Assembly: GCA_965217935.1 (NCBI GenBank)
Contig: OZ244581.1
Span: 868,001-932,000, forward strand
Reading direction: 5' to 3'
From: JBBROS01 sp965217935
Lineage (GTDB): Bacteria; Pseudomonadota; Alphaproteobacteria; Acetobacterales; Acetobacteraceae
Length of the DNA stretch: 64,000 nt
Numbering within the stretch: position 1 is the stretch's first letter; the number at the start of each line of letters is the position of its first letter. This document shows, piece after piece, positions 54,058 to 62,470 of this stretch. Both the position numbers and the translations under genes were made by a program. The notes under the pieces are model-generated. The model ran no database searches, was not told the origin of the DNA, and saw only the letters and a program-made list of their open reading frames with translations.

Positions 54058-55499
54058 TCAAGCTGCGAGGGAGGGAGTCTCGACGAAGCGTTCGAGCAAG
54101 CGGACGGGCATTATGATGGTGTCGGCCATCGTCTGGGACATCGAGAAATCCGGCGGTGACCACAGCGCGCGGCGGACGGCGGCGATGGCGTCGCTGAAGG
54201 TCGGGTCCTTCTTTTGATGCCACGCGGCGGCGTGAGAGCGGAGCGTGCCGCCGTCCGCTATTGCCAATTCGGCGGCCCGGACGGTGATCAACGAAAACAG
54301 CCCGGGCAATGCCGGGGTTGTCCGCAGGATGGCGAGATCGGGCCATTGGCGTTGGGTTTCGACGCCGGGACGAGCACGGGCTTCTTGGAACGTGGTCTCC
54401 ACCCGCCATCGGGAGACGAGCCGCTGCAGGGTCATGCCGGGCGCGGCATCGAGGCCGGTGCTGAGGAACGCTTGTGGGTCATGTTCGCCGATCGGGTCGT
54501 GGACCAGCACCCACCGGATCGGCACGGGTGGGATGCCGCTGCGACGCCAGAGCGCAGTGCCGGCCGCGGTTTGCAGGGTGCGTTGTTGATCGCCATGCCA
54601 TTGGGAAACGGCCGCCGTGGCCCAACTCGTCTTCGGGTTCAGGACGGCGCCGGGTTTCGGCACTGCGCGCCCTTTCAGAAGGGGGCGCCCGCGTTGGCCT
54701 GGCCTGCGCCGGCGGGCGGGTTTGAACAGATCGGCATCGAGCCGCAACCGGGTGATCACGCAGACGCGCCGGCGCACGGCGGCGAGCCAATCCAGGGCGG
54801 CGAAGCCATTGTCGCCGGCGACGACCAGTGTGCGGCCCGGCAGCCAGCGCCTGGCTTGCAAGATCGCCTGCCGAGCCCGGGCGGCCAGGGTCTTGTGCCG
54901 CTTGCCGTTTTCCTCGCTCCATCGCGCAGACGGCGCCAGGACGGTGAGGCACGGCAGCCCCTCCGCTGGCATTCCAGTCGCTGCGCGACCGGAACCTTGA
55001 CCCGCTTCGCCCATCGCCGCGGCGCCCAAGGAATTGGCACGGTCAGCATCAGCGGCAACCGGCGCAGGCCGCTGGTCTTGACGACGTGTCCCTTCGAGGA
55101 GCGGACGGGATCACGATAGATGCCGCGCGCGTTGATCCGAGCGCCCCAGCGGCGCTCGATCGTCGCATCGATGCCGATCGCCACCGGCCCGGCGGGCAGC
55201 AGGCGGTCCAGCGCATGAAGCAGCAACCGCCGGGCCAGCGCGCGTGCATTCCAACGCGCCCGGTTCAGGACGTCATGATAGCGGCCGAAGCCGGGGCCAT
55301 CGCCGAGCCCCATGACCCGCAACGCCTGGGCAACGGTCCGTTTGCCGGGCGCCAGGACCGCGCCGGCGACCAGGATCAGAACATGCCGCCAGACCGGAGC
55401 GGCAAAGCATGGACGCAAGATCGACAGCCACGCCGCCAGGACTGATGCAGCCAGGGGCGGGGCGGGCGGGGCGACGGCGCCAGGGCAATTCACTTTCAT
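54058..55499 (-). pseudogene. IS701-like DDE transposase, frameshifted
   Basis: The N-terminal half reads from ATG 55499 (MKVNCPGAVAPPAPPLAASV) through VLILVAGAVLAPGKRTVAQA, FGRYHDVLNRARWNARA, VAIGIDATIERRWG and LTVPIPWAPRRWAK. It then leaves frame near 55010. The second half continues in another frame with LPCLTVLAPSARWSEENGKR, VVAGDNGFAALDWLAAV and SRWRVETTFQEARARPGVET. All three acidic catalytic positions remain, but in separate frames. The junction carries about 40 extra bases relative to the expected PW...ALPFLTVLAPS order, so an indel rather than programmed shift is likely. Confidence 0.75.
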
Positions 55500-55916
55500 C
55501 GCAGCCTTGGAACCGGCCGCCCCGCAAGCGTTCTTGCATCCGCGACGACGCAAGCGATCCGGCCAGGGTATCGTCGCAGATGGCCGATCCGACCATTCAA
55601 CGTATCGAGACGTTCCCCTGTCGTCGTGGGGCGTTGCTCGCCGAGCGGCGCAGCCGCGGCTACGCTTTATGTCATGCCGCATCCGGTCAGCCGGCCGCAC
55701 GGCTTCGGCCGGGTGGGCAGGACGCCGAGTGGGCAGGACAATCGTGTCGAAGTTCTCTATCGCTCGCTTTGGAAACAGCGATGGACACGCGCCGGGCCGC
55801 TCGGACGCGCAGCTTTGTCAATCGATCGCGCCGTCGAGGTCATCGCCGCCGAGGACATCTTCTGGATCGCCACATAGTCCCGCACAGGATAGAAATTGCG
55901 GCAAGTCGAGCTGAGG
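55500..55916. other. Intergenic remnant region
   Basis: Several open frames overlap. The one ending at 55877 (GQDNRVEVLYRSLWKQRW, then AVEVIAAEDIFWIAT) has a protein-like end but no valid start beyond the transposase-side sequence and no recognised family. Probably a gene fragment left by the insertion. Confidence 0.3.
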
Positions 55917-55973
55917 ACGCATCATGTTTTTTGCGTTGTGATGGCGAGCCGTCCCGCGAAATGATGCTCGGAC
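55917..55973 (-). repeat. Family B repeat, hairpin-1 half only (B5)
   Basis: Read on the minus strand: GAGCATCATTTCGCGGGACG, GCTCGCCATCACAACGC and AAAAAACATGATGCGTC. It matches hairpin 1 and the linker of B1 and B2; hairpin 2 is absent. Confidence 0.75.
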
Positions 55974-56134
55974 CCTTGTCGTCCTGACCGCATCAGGGTG
56001 AAGGACCCAGTGTTCCGGCTCCGAAGTTCGCCGTGTTGAAGTCGCGTGCCTGGGGACACTAGCCTTTTGTTTCCGTGGCCCGCTTATCCCAGAAGTTCGA
56101 AAGCGAACGTCTAGAGCAGGGCACTAGCACTGAT

Positions 56135-56186
56135 CTGGACTGGCAATTGACGCGCCTCGCTTTCCATTCAGGGCGATTGCAGCCTA
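56135..56186 (-). repeat. Family A repeat touching the acyl-CoA ligase stop (A4)
   Basis: On the minus strand the ligase ends GAT-TAG, one base follows, then CTGCAATCGCCCTGAATGG and, after a diverged arm, GCGTCAATTGCCAGTCCAG. Same unit and placement as behind uvrB and uvrD. Confidence 0.8.
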
Positions 56187-57821
56187 ATCCGCCGCGGAGG
56201 CGAGCTGGAAATCGCGGAAGCGCTGACGCAGGGCGAGCTTGTTCAGCTTGCCGGTCGCGGTGTGCGGCAAGTCGTCGACCACGACCACCTCGTCGGGAAT
56301 CCACCATTTGGCAACCTTGCCCTGATACGTCGCCAGCAGCGCGGCCGGATCGATGGCGCGGCCGGGCTTGGCGGTCACCACCAACAGCGGGCGCTCGTCC
56401 CATTTCGGGTGGCGGGCGGCGACGATGGCGGCCTCGGCCACGTCCGGATGGCCGACGGCGATGTTCTCGAGCTGGATCGAGCTGATCCACTCGCCGCCGG
56501 ACTTGACGATATCCTTGGTGCGGTCGGTGATCTCCATGGTGCCGTGCGAATCGATGGTGGCGACGTCCCCGGTGGCGAACCAACCGTCGGCGTCGGTCGC
56601 ATCTTCCTCGGCGCGGTAATACCGCTGCGTGATCCACGGGCCGCGCACGACCAGGTTGCCGAAGGTCGTCCCATCCCAGGGCAGTTCCTTGTTGCTCTCG
56701 TCAACGATACGCATCTCGATCCCCGGCATGGCCCGGCCTTGCTTATAGGGTATGCGGGCGCGCTCCTCCGCGGGCAGGCTGTCGAAACTGGGCTTGTGGG
56801 CATAGGCTGTGCCGAGCGGGCTCGTTTCGGTCATGCCCCAGGCGTGATCGACCTGGACGCCGTATTCCTCGCGGAAGCTGTCGATCAGCATCGGCGGACA
56901 GGCGGAGCCGCCGCAGATCAAGCGTTTCAGCGTGGTCAGTGTGCCGCCGGTGCTGCGCAGGTGCTGCAGCAAGCCCATCCAGACGGTCGGCACCCCGGCG
57001 GAAATCGTGACGCGCTCGTCGTTCAACAGGCTCAGCACAGAAGCGCCGTCGAGCTGGCGCCCCGGCATGACCAGGCTGGCCCCGGCCATGGGCGCGGTAT
57101 AGGGAATGCCCCAGCCGTTGACATGAAACATCGGCACCACCGGCATGACGCGGTCGACGGCGCGGGTGCCGAAGATGTCGGCCATGTTGGCGGCGTAGGC
57201 GTGGATCAGCGTGCTGCGGTGGCTGTAGAGCACGCCCTTGGGCCGTCCCGTGGTGCCGCTCGTGTAGCACAGGGCGCTGGCGAGGTTCTCGTCGAGGCGG
57301 GGCCAGTCGAACGCGTCGGACGCGCCGTCGAGCAGCGCCTCGTAGCAGTGGACGGCTTGCCGCTCCGATTGGAGCGGCGGCATGGCGTCCGGGGCGCAGA
57401 GGACGGCGACGTGGCGCAGCGCGGGCAGGTCGGGAAGCAGTTGCTCGACCAGGGAGGCGAAGCCCGGATCGGCGCAGAGGACGACGCTGCCGGCGTCGTT
57501 CAGGATATGGGCGATGTCGTCCGGGGCGAGGCGCGGATTCACGGTATGAACGATGCTGCCCATGCCGGACACGGCGTAGTACAGCTCAAGGTGGCGCTGG
57601 CTGTTCCAGGCCAGGGTGGCGACACGGTCCGAGGGCTCCACGCCAAGGCCTTGCAGCGCGCGGGCCAGTCGGCGGGCGCGGCGCTCGATCGTCTCGTATG
57701 TGGCGCGGGCAATCTCCCCATCCGCCTCGCGGGAGACGACTTCGGCCGTGGCGTGGTGCCGCGCGGCGTGGGTCAGGATAGAGGAGACGAGCAGCGGTTG
57801 GCGTTGCATGAGGCCGAGCAT
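56184..57821 (-). CDS. Fatty-acid/medium-chain acyl-CoA ligase (ANL superfamily)
   Basis: 545 residues from ATG 57821 (MLGLMQRQPLLVSSILTHAA). P-loop-like A3 motif ALCYTSGTTGRPKGVLYSH (about 182-200), HAWGMTETSPLGTAYAH (A5), DGWFATGDVATIDSHG (A7), DRTKDIVKSGGEWIS (A8) and catalytic Lys in LPHTATGKLNKLAL (A10) are complete. It activates a carboxylic acid to its CoA thioester. It diverges from the aromatic-degradation operon at 57916, so an aromatic or fatty acid intermediate is plausible. Confidence 0.93.
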   Translation of the reverse strand: MLGLMQRQPLLVSSILTHAARHHATAEVVSREADGEIARATYETIERRARRLARALQGLGVEPSDRVATLAWNSQRHLELYYAVSGMGSIVHTVNPRLAPDDIAHILNDAGSVVLCADPGFASLVEQLLPDLPALRHVAVLCAPDAMPPLQSERQAVHCYEALLDGASDAFDWPRLDENLASALCYTSGTTGRPKGVLYSHRSTLIHAYAANMADIFGTRAVDRVMPVVPMFHVNGWGIPYTAPMAGASLVMPGRQLDGASVLSLLNDERVTISAGVPTVWMGLLQHLRSTGGTLTTLKRLICGGSACPPMLIDSFREEYGVQVDHAWGMTETSPLGTAYAHKPSFDSLPAEERARIPYKQGRAMPGIEMRIVDESNKELPWDGTTFGNLVVRGPWITQRYYRAEEDATDADGWFATGDVATIDSHGTMEITDRTKDIVKSGGEWISSIQLENIAVGHPDVAEAAIVAARHPKWDERPLLVVTAKPGRAIDPAALLATYQGKVAKWWIPDEVVVVDDLPHTATGKLNKLALRQRFRDFQLASAAD

Positions 57822-57915
57822 AGCGTTTCCTTTAATTCAACCCGGTACGTGGGCGCGTTGTTGTCGTGCAGGTTAGTCTGGAATAGCCTGCGGCGGCAAA
57901 AGGGAAAGACCGGAC

Positions 57916-58890
57916 ATGTCGGGTTTCGCCAGCACCAAGGACCTTTCGGACAAGACGGTCAGCTTCGACGAGTTGGCGCCGGGGCTATACGGCTACACCG
58001 CGGAGGGGGACCCGAACAGCGGCGTCGTGATCGGCGACGACAGCGTGCTGGTGGTCGACGCGCAAGCGACTCCGGCGATGGCCGCCGACGTGCTCGCGCG
58101 CATCCGCAGCGTGACGCACAAACCCGTCCGGCACGTGGCGCTGACGCATTACCATGCGGTGCGCGTGCTGGGGGCAAGCGGCTACCGGAATGCGGAGGTG
58201 ATCGCCTCCGAGGCCACGCGCGACCTGATCATCGAGCGCGGCCAGCAGGACATGGACAGCGAGATCGGCCGTTTCCCCCGCCTGTTCCGCGGCAAGGACA
58301 GCATCCCGGGCCTGACCTGCCCCTCGATCGTGTTCGACAAGCGGCTGACGCTGTTCCTGGGCGAGCGCGAGGTGCAGATCATCCAGATCGGCCGCAGCCA
58401 TACCGCGGGGGATACGGTCGTTTGGCTGCCCGAGGAGCGGGTGCTGTTCAGCGGCGACGTGGTGGAATCCGGCGCCACGCCTTATTGCGGCGACGCCCAC
58501 TTCGCCGACTGGCCGGCGACGCTGGAGGCCGCGCGGGCCTTGGGGGCGGAGGCGCTGGTGCCCGGGCGCGGGCGGAGCCTGACGTCGCGCAAGGAGTGCG
58601 AGGAGGCGATCGAGGGCACGCGGGCGTTCACGAGCGACCTGTTCGCCGCCGTCAAGAAAGCCGCGGGCGCTAAGGCGTCTTTGAAAGAGGCGTATGACCA
58701 GGCCATGTCCGCGATGCGGCCGGCCTATGGGCACTGGGTCATTTTTGAGCACTGCATGCCGTTCAACGTCACCAGGGCCTACGACGAGGCGAATGGCCTT
58801 GATCACCCGAGGATATGGACCGCGGAGCGCGACATTGAGATGTGGCAGGCGCTGGAGCAGGGCCGGCCGGCGCCGGCCGCGGAGACCTGA
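57916..58890 (+). CDS. Metallo-beta-lactamase-fold hydrolase with altered metal motif
   Basis: 324 residues. GVVIGDDSVLVVDAQATPAM leads to the loop ALTHYHAVRVLGASGY, where the usual H-x-H-x-D-H reads H-Y-H-A-V-R, so the Asp and third His are missing. The later His (IGRSHTAGDTVVWLP) and Asp (LFSGDVVESGAT) are kept. A C-terminal helical part ends with VIFEHCMPFNVTRAYDEANG. The gene is first of the operon, with its TGA overlapping the next ATG. A lactonase or thioesterase-like role in the aromatic pathway is possible; a single-metal or non-hydrolytic role is the alternative. Confidence 0.85.
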   Translation: MSGFASTKDLSDKTVSFDELAPGLYGYTAEGDPNSGVVIGDDSVLVVDAQATPAMAADVLARIRSVTHKPVRHVALTHYHAVRVLGASGYRNAEVIASEATRDLIIERGQQDMDSEIGRFPRLFRGKDSIPGLTCPSIVFDKRLTLFLGEREVQIIQIGRSHTAGDTVVWLPEERVLFSGDVVESGATPYCGDAHFADWPATLEAARALGAEALVPGRGRSLTSRKECEEAIEGTRAFTSDLFAAVKKAAGAKASLKEAYDQAMSAMRPAYGHWVIFEHCMPFNVTRAYDEANGLDHPRIWTAERDIEMWQALEQGRPAPAAET

Positions 58891-60482
58891 TGGCGTTCGC
58901 CGCCCGCCGCTACGACAGCCCGGCGGCGCGGCCGGGGCATCATCCGGCGGTGGTGGTCGGGGCCGGACTGGTGGGCTTGACCCTGGCGCTGGACCTGGCC
59001 CGCCGCGGCGTGGCGGTGGTGGTGCTGGACGATGACGATACCGTCAGCACCGGCTCGCGGGCGATCTGCATGGCGAAGCGGTCGCTGGAGATCTTTGCCC
59101 GGCTCGGCCTGGGCGAGCGGATGCTGGCCAAGGGCGTCACCTGGAACACCGGGCGGGTGTTCCTGCAGGACCGCGAGCTGTTCGGGTTCGACCTGTTGCC
59201 GGAACACGGCCACGAATATCCGGCGTTCATCAACCTGCAGCAATATTACGCCGAGGCCTGGCTGGTCGAGGCGTGCGAGGCAACCGGGCTGGTCGAGCTG
59301 CGCTGGAACCATGCGGTGACCGGGGTTGGCGCCGAAGCGGGCGGCGCGTCGGTCGATGTGTCGGCCCCCGGCGGCGCATACCGTCTGACGGCGGATTGGC
59401 TGCTGGCCTGCGACGGGGCGCGGAGCGTGGTGCGCCGGGCAATGGACCTGCCATTCGTGGGCCGGGTGTTCCGTGACCGATTCCTGATCGCCGACGTGGT
59501 GATGCAGGCCCCCTTCCCTACCGAGCGCTGGTTCTGGTTCGACCCGCCGTTCCATCGCAACCAATCCGCGCTGCTGCACAAGCAGCCGGACGACGTGTGG
59601 CGCATCGACCTGCAACTCGGCTGGGACGCGGACCCGGAGGAGGAGGCGAAGCCGGAGCGGGTGATCCCGCGCGTGCAGGCGATGCTGGGCCCGGAGGCTA
59701 AGTTCGAGTTGGAGTGGGTCAGTCTCTACACTTTCCGCTGCCGCCGGCTGGAGCGGTTCGTGCATGGCCGGATCGTGTTCGTGGGCGACAGCGCCCACCA
59801 GGTCAGCCCGTTCGGCGCGCGGGGCGGCAATGGCGGCGTGCAGGATGCGGACAATCTCGGCTGGAAACTGGCCGCGGTGATCGAGGGCCGCGCGCCGGCG
59901 GCGCTGATCGAGACGTACGGCACCGAGCGCCAGGCGGCAGCGGACGAGAACATCCGTCACAGCACGCAGGCGACGGATTTCATCACCCCGAAAAGCGCCG
60001 CGGCAAGGGCCTACAGAGACGCGGCGCTCAGGCTTGCGGGGCAGCACGCGTTCGCACAGCGCTTCGTGAACTCGGGGCGGCTATCCAGGCCCTTCGTTAT
60101 ACCGGTCGCCCGCTGCGAGACCGACGCCTGGCCTGGCGCCCCCGCGCTCGGCAGCGCCGCGCCGGACGCCCCGGTGCTGAATGACGGCCGCCCGGATTGG
60201 CTCCTGCGCCATCTCGGCAGAGACGGGTTCGCCGTGTTGGTCTTCGGCGGCAGGGTTCCGGGCGCTGCCGGATTGCGCGTCGTTCGGGTGGCCGACGACG
60301 CCCTCGCGGACGCGCAAGGGTTGGCTGCGGCGCGCTACGGCGCATTCGATGGCGCCTGCGTGCTGTTGCGGCCCGATCAGCACGTCGCGGCCGTCTTCCA
60401 TCGCTTCGACGCCCGCCGGATCGAGGCCGCCATCCAGCAATCGCTTGGCTTCAACGCGCCTGTCCTTGAGGGCGCCGCTTGA
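58890..60482 (+). CDS. FAD-dependent aromatic hydroxylase (MhpA-like flavoprotein monooxygenase)
   Basis: 530 residues from ATG 58890 (MAFAARRYDSPAARPGHHPA). AVVVGAGLVGLTLALDLARRG is the FAD site, WLLACDGARSVVRRAM the DG motif, and GRIVFVGDSAHQVSPFGARG the second FAD motif (GD). The C-terminal thioredoxin-like domain is typical of the phenol/3-(3-hydroxyphenyl)propionate hydroxylase group. It inserts oxygen into an aromatic ring ahead of cleavage. Overlaps both neighbours by one and four bases. Confidence 0.92.
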   Translation: MAFAARRYDSPAARPGHHPAVVVGAGLVGLTLALDLARRGVAVVVLDDDDTVSTGSRAICMAKRSLEIFARLGLGERMLAKGVTWNTGRVFLQDRELFGFDLLPEHGHEYPAFINLQQYYAEAWLVEACEATGLVELRWNHAVTGVGAEAGGASVDVSAPGGAYRLTADWLLACDGARSVVRRAMDLPFVGRVFRDRFLIADVVMQAPFPTERWFWFDPPFHRNQSALLHKQPDDVWRIDLQLGWDADPEEEAKPERVIPRVQAMLGPEAKFELEWVSLYTFRCRRLERFVHGRIVFVGDSAHQVSPFGARGGNGGVQDADNLGWKLAAVIEGRAPAALIETYGTERQAAADENIRHSTQATDFITPKSAAARAYRDAALRLAGQHAFAQRFVNSGRLSRPFVIPVARCETDAWPGAPALGSAAPDAPVLNDGRPDWLLRHLGRDGFAVLVFGGRVPGAAGLRVVRVADDALADAQGLAAARYGAFDGACVLLRPDQHVAAVFHRFDARRIEAAIQQSLGFNAPVLEGAA

Positions 60483-60679
60483 GCCTCAATCTCGCGCCGC
60501 GGCTGCGCGATCCGGATGCCCTCTTCGCCGCCCTCGTCGCCGCGCACGATGGCCTCGACGACGCGGCGTCAAGACGCCTGGACGCGGCCTTGGTTTTACT
60601 GCTGGCGAACCATATCGGCGATGACCAGGTGGTGCTGGACGCGATCCGAGCCGCACGCTCGGCGGAGGATGGACCATGA
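60479..60679 (+). CDS. DUF2783 small protein
   Basis: 66 residues from TTG 60479, overlapping the hydroxylase stop (TTGA) and the next ATG (ATGA). PRLRDPDALFAALVAAHDGL and LLLANHIGDDQVVLDAIRAA match DUF2783, short helical proteins found beside flavin hydroxylases and fumarylacetoacetase in aromatic-degradation operons. Function unknown; a chaperone or subunit of the hydroxylase is conceivable. Confidence 0.88.
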   Translation: MSLNLAPRLRDPDALFAALVAAHDGLDDAASRRLDAALVLLLANHIGDDQVVLDAIRAARSAEDGP

Positions 60680-61971
60680 CCGTCGACCATACCCACGACC
60701 CGTCGCTGCAAAGCTGGGCGCCCGGCGCCAACGGCCATGCCGACTTCCCGATCCAGAACCTGCCGTTGGGCGTGTTCAGCCCCTTGGCCGGGGCGCCGCG
60801 CGGCGGCATCGCGATCGGCGACCGCATCCTCGACCTGCGGGCGCTGCATGAGGCCGGGCTGCTGGACGACGAGGCGCAGGCGGCGGCGGATGCCTGCACC
60901 GGCCCGACGTTGAACGGGTTCCTGGCGATGGGCGCGGCGCCGCGGCGGGCGTTGCGCGACGCGGTGAGCGCGCTGCTGCAGGACGGCTCGGACGAGCGGC
61001 CGCAACTGCTGCACAGGGCGGCGGATTGCCTGATGTATCTTCCGGCTGCCATCGGCGACTACACGGATTTCTTTGCCGGCATCCACCACGCGACGGCCAC
61101 GGGCGCGATGTTCCGGCCGGGCGCCCCGTTGCTGCCCAACTACAAATGGGCGCCGATCGGCTATCATGGCCGGGCCAGCTCGGTCGGGCTGCCGGGCGAG
61201 GTCCGCCGGCCGAATGGGCAGCGCAAGCGGGCCGACGAGAGCGCCCCGACGTATGGGCCAAGCCGAAACCTCGATTACGAGTTTGAGCTGGGCATCTGGG
61301 TTGGACCCGGCAATGCGCTGGGCGCACCGGTCCCGGTGGGAGAGGCGGCGGCGCATATCGCCGGCTTCTGCCTGCTGAACGACTGGTCGGCGCGCGATAT
61401 CCAGGCATGGGAGTCTCAGCCGCTCGGGCCGTTCCTAGCGAAAAGCTTCTGCACCAGCGTCAGCCCGTGGATCGTGACGCCCGAAGCGCTGGCGCCATTC
61501 AGGGCGGCGCAGCCGGCGCGGCCCGGCGGCGACCCGGCGGCCTTGCCATACCTCAGCGACATCGACGACCAGGCGCATGGGGCATTTGAATTGGAATTGG
61601 AAGTGCTGCTGCTCACGCGGACGATGCGGGAGCAGAAGCTGGCGCCGCATCGGCTGTCGATCGCCTCTTCGCTCGACCTGTATTGGACTCCGGCGCAGTT
61701 GCTGGCGCACCAGGCGAGCAACGGCTGCAACCTCAATCCGGGCGACCTGCTTGGCACGGGGACGATCTCGTCGGCGACGCCGGATGGCTGCGGATCATTG
61801 CTCGAGGTCACTCAAGGCGGGACGTTGCCGATTACCTTGCCGTCCGGCGAGGAACGCCGCTTCCTGGAAGACGGCGACGAGGTGGAGCTGCGCGCCCGGG
61901 CGAAGCGTCCTGGGGCGGCGCCGATCGGGTTCGGGTCCTGCAGAGGCGTCGTGCTCCCGGCCATGACCTGA
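60676..61971 (+). CDS. fahA: Fumarylacetoacetase
   Basis: 431 residues. YTDFFAGIHHATATGAMFRP and NYKWAPIGYHGRASSVGLPG hold the catalytic His and metal/substrate contacts; YEFELGIWVG and NDWSARDIQAWESQPLGPFL carry the acidic metal ligands; GTGTISSATPDGCGSLLE and FLEDGDEVELRARA end the fold. It splits fumarylacetoacetate into fumarate and acetoacetate, the last step of the homogentisate route. Homogentisate dioxygenase and maleylacetoacetate isomerase are not in the window. Confidence 0.95.
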   Translation: MTVDHTHDPSLQSWAPGANGHADFPIQNLPLGVFSPLAGAPRGGIAIGDRILDLRALHEAGLLDDEAQAAADACTGPTLNGFLAMGAAPRRALRDAVSALLQDGSDERPQLLHRAADCLMYLPAAIGDYTDFFAGIHHATATGAMFRPGAPLLPNYKWAPIGYHGRASSVGLPGEVRRPNGQRKRADESAPTYGPSRNLDYEFELGIWVGPGNALGAPVPVGEAAAHIAGFCLLNDWSARDIQAWESQPLGPFLAKSFCTSVSPWIVTPEALAPFRAAQPARPGGDPAALPYLSDIDDQAHGAFELELEVLLLTRTMREQKLAPHRLSIASSLDLYWTPAQLLAHQASNGCNLNPGDLLGTGTISSATPDGCGSLLEVTQGGTLPITLPSGEERRFLEDGDEVELRARAKRPGAAPIGFGSCRGVVLPAMT

Positions 61972-62044
61972 TGCGGCCGGCACATCGCTGACACTCGCTG
62001 GTTGACGGGGCTGGCTCCGCGGCTCTAAACCGCGCACCTGCTGT

Positions 62045-62121
62045 GGCGGACGTAGCTCAGTTGGTAGAGCGCCAGGTTGTGGTCTTGGATGTCGCGGGTT
62101 CGAGACCCGTCGTTCGCCCCA
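62045..62121 (+). tRNA. tRNA-His (anticodon GTG)
   Basis: Cloverleaf folds completely: acceptor GCGGACG (62046-62052) with CGTTCGC (62111-62117), D arm GCTC...GAGC, anticodon stem CCAGG/CTTGG with anticodon GTG at 62079-62081, and T arm GCGGG-TTCGAGA-CCCGT. The extra G at -1 (62045) opposite C73 is the histidine-tRNA identity mark. CCA (62119-62121) is encoded. Confidence 0.97.
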
Positions 62122-62240
62122 GCATCCATTTCAATGATCGCTTTAATGCGCCCCAGGCGCCGGGAATGCCGTTTGTCTCACGAATTGGGGAACTATCGTT
62201 TCGGCGACGCGCTTGTGCTCAAACATTTGGGAGTGTTGTT

Positions 62241-62414
62241 ATGCTAAAGTGGGCGCTGATATTCTTCGTGGTTTCCGTCATTGCCGGGTTCTTTGGCTTC
62301 AGTGGCGTCTCCGCCGCGACGGCCGGGATTGCTAAAATCCTGTTCGTTATCGCAATCGTCGTGTTCCTGGTGTTCCTGGCGCTCGCGTTGTTTGCTGGCA
62401 ACGCTGTTCTGTAG
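62241..62414 (+). CDS. DUF1328 small membrane protein (YtjA-like)
   Basis: 57 residues from ATG 62241, with GGGAG upstream. MLKWALIFFVVSVIAGFFGF, then SAATAGIAKILFVIAIVVFL, is the standard two-helix DUF1328 hairpin. Function unknown; in other bacteria members respond to envelope or osmotic stress. Longer frames run back into the tRNA gene and are not coding. Confidence 0.9.
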   Translation: MLKWALIFFVVSVIAGFFGFSGVSAATAGIAKILFVIAIVVFLVFLALALFAGNAVL

Positions 62415-62470
62415 TTTGAAAGCAGGCATGGGCCGATCTATGCCCGCCTGACCGCAAGGGACTTTGACGG

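Noticed and set aside
16791..56186. CRISPR array, suggested by recurring palindromes
   Set aside because: Copies are kilobases apart, no regular spacers and no cas genes.
56262..58673. 803-codon plus-strand frame
   Set aside because: Runs antisense to the acyl-CoA ligase and out of frame over the MBL gene.
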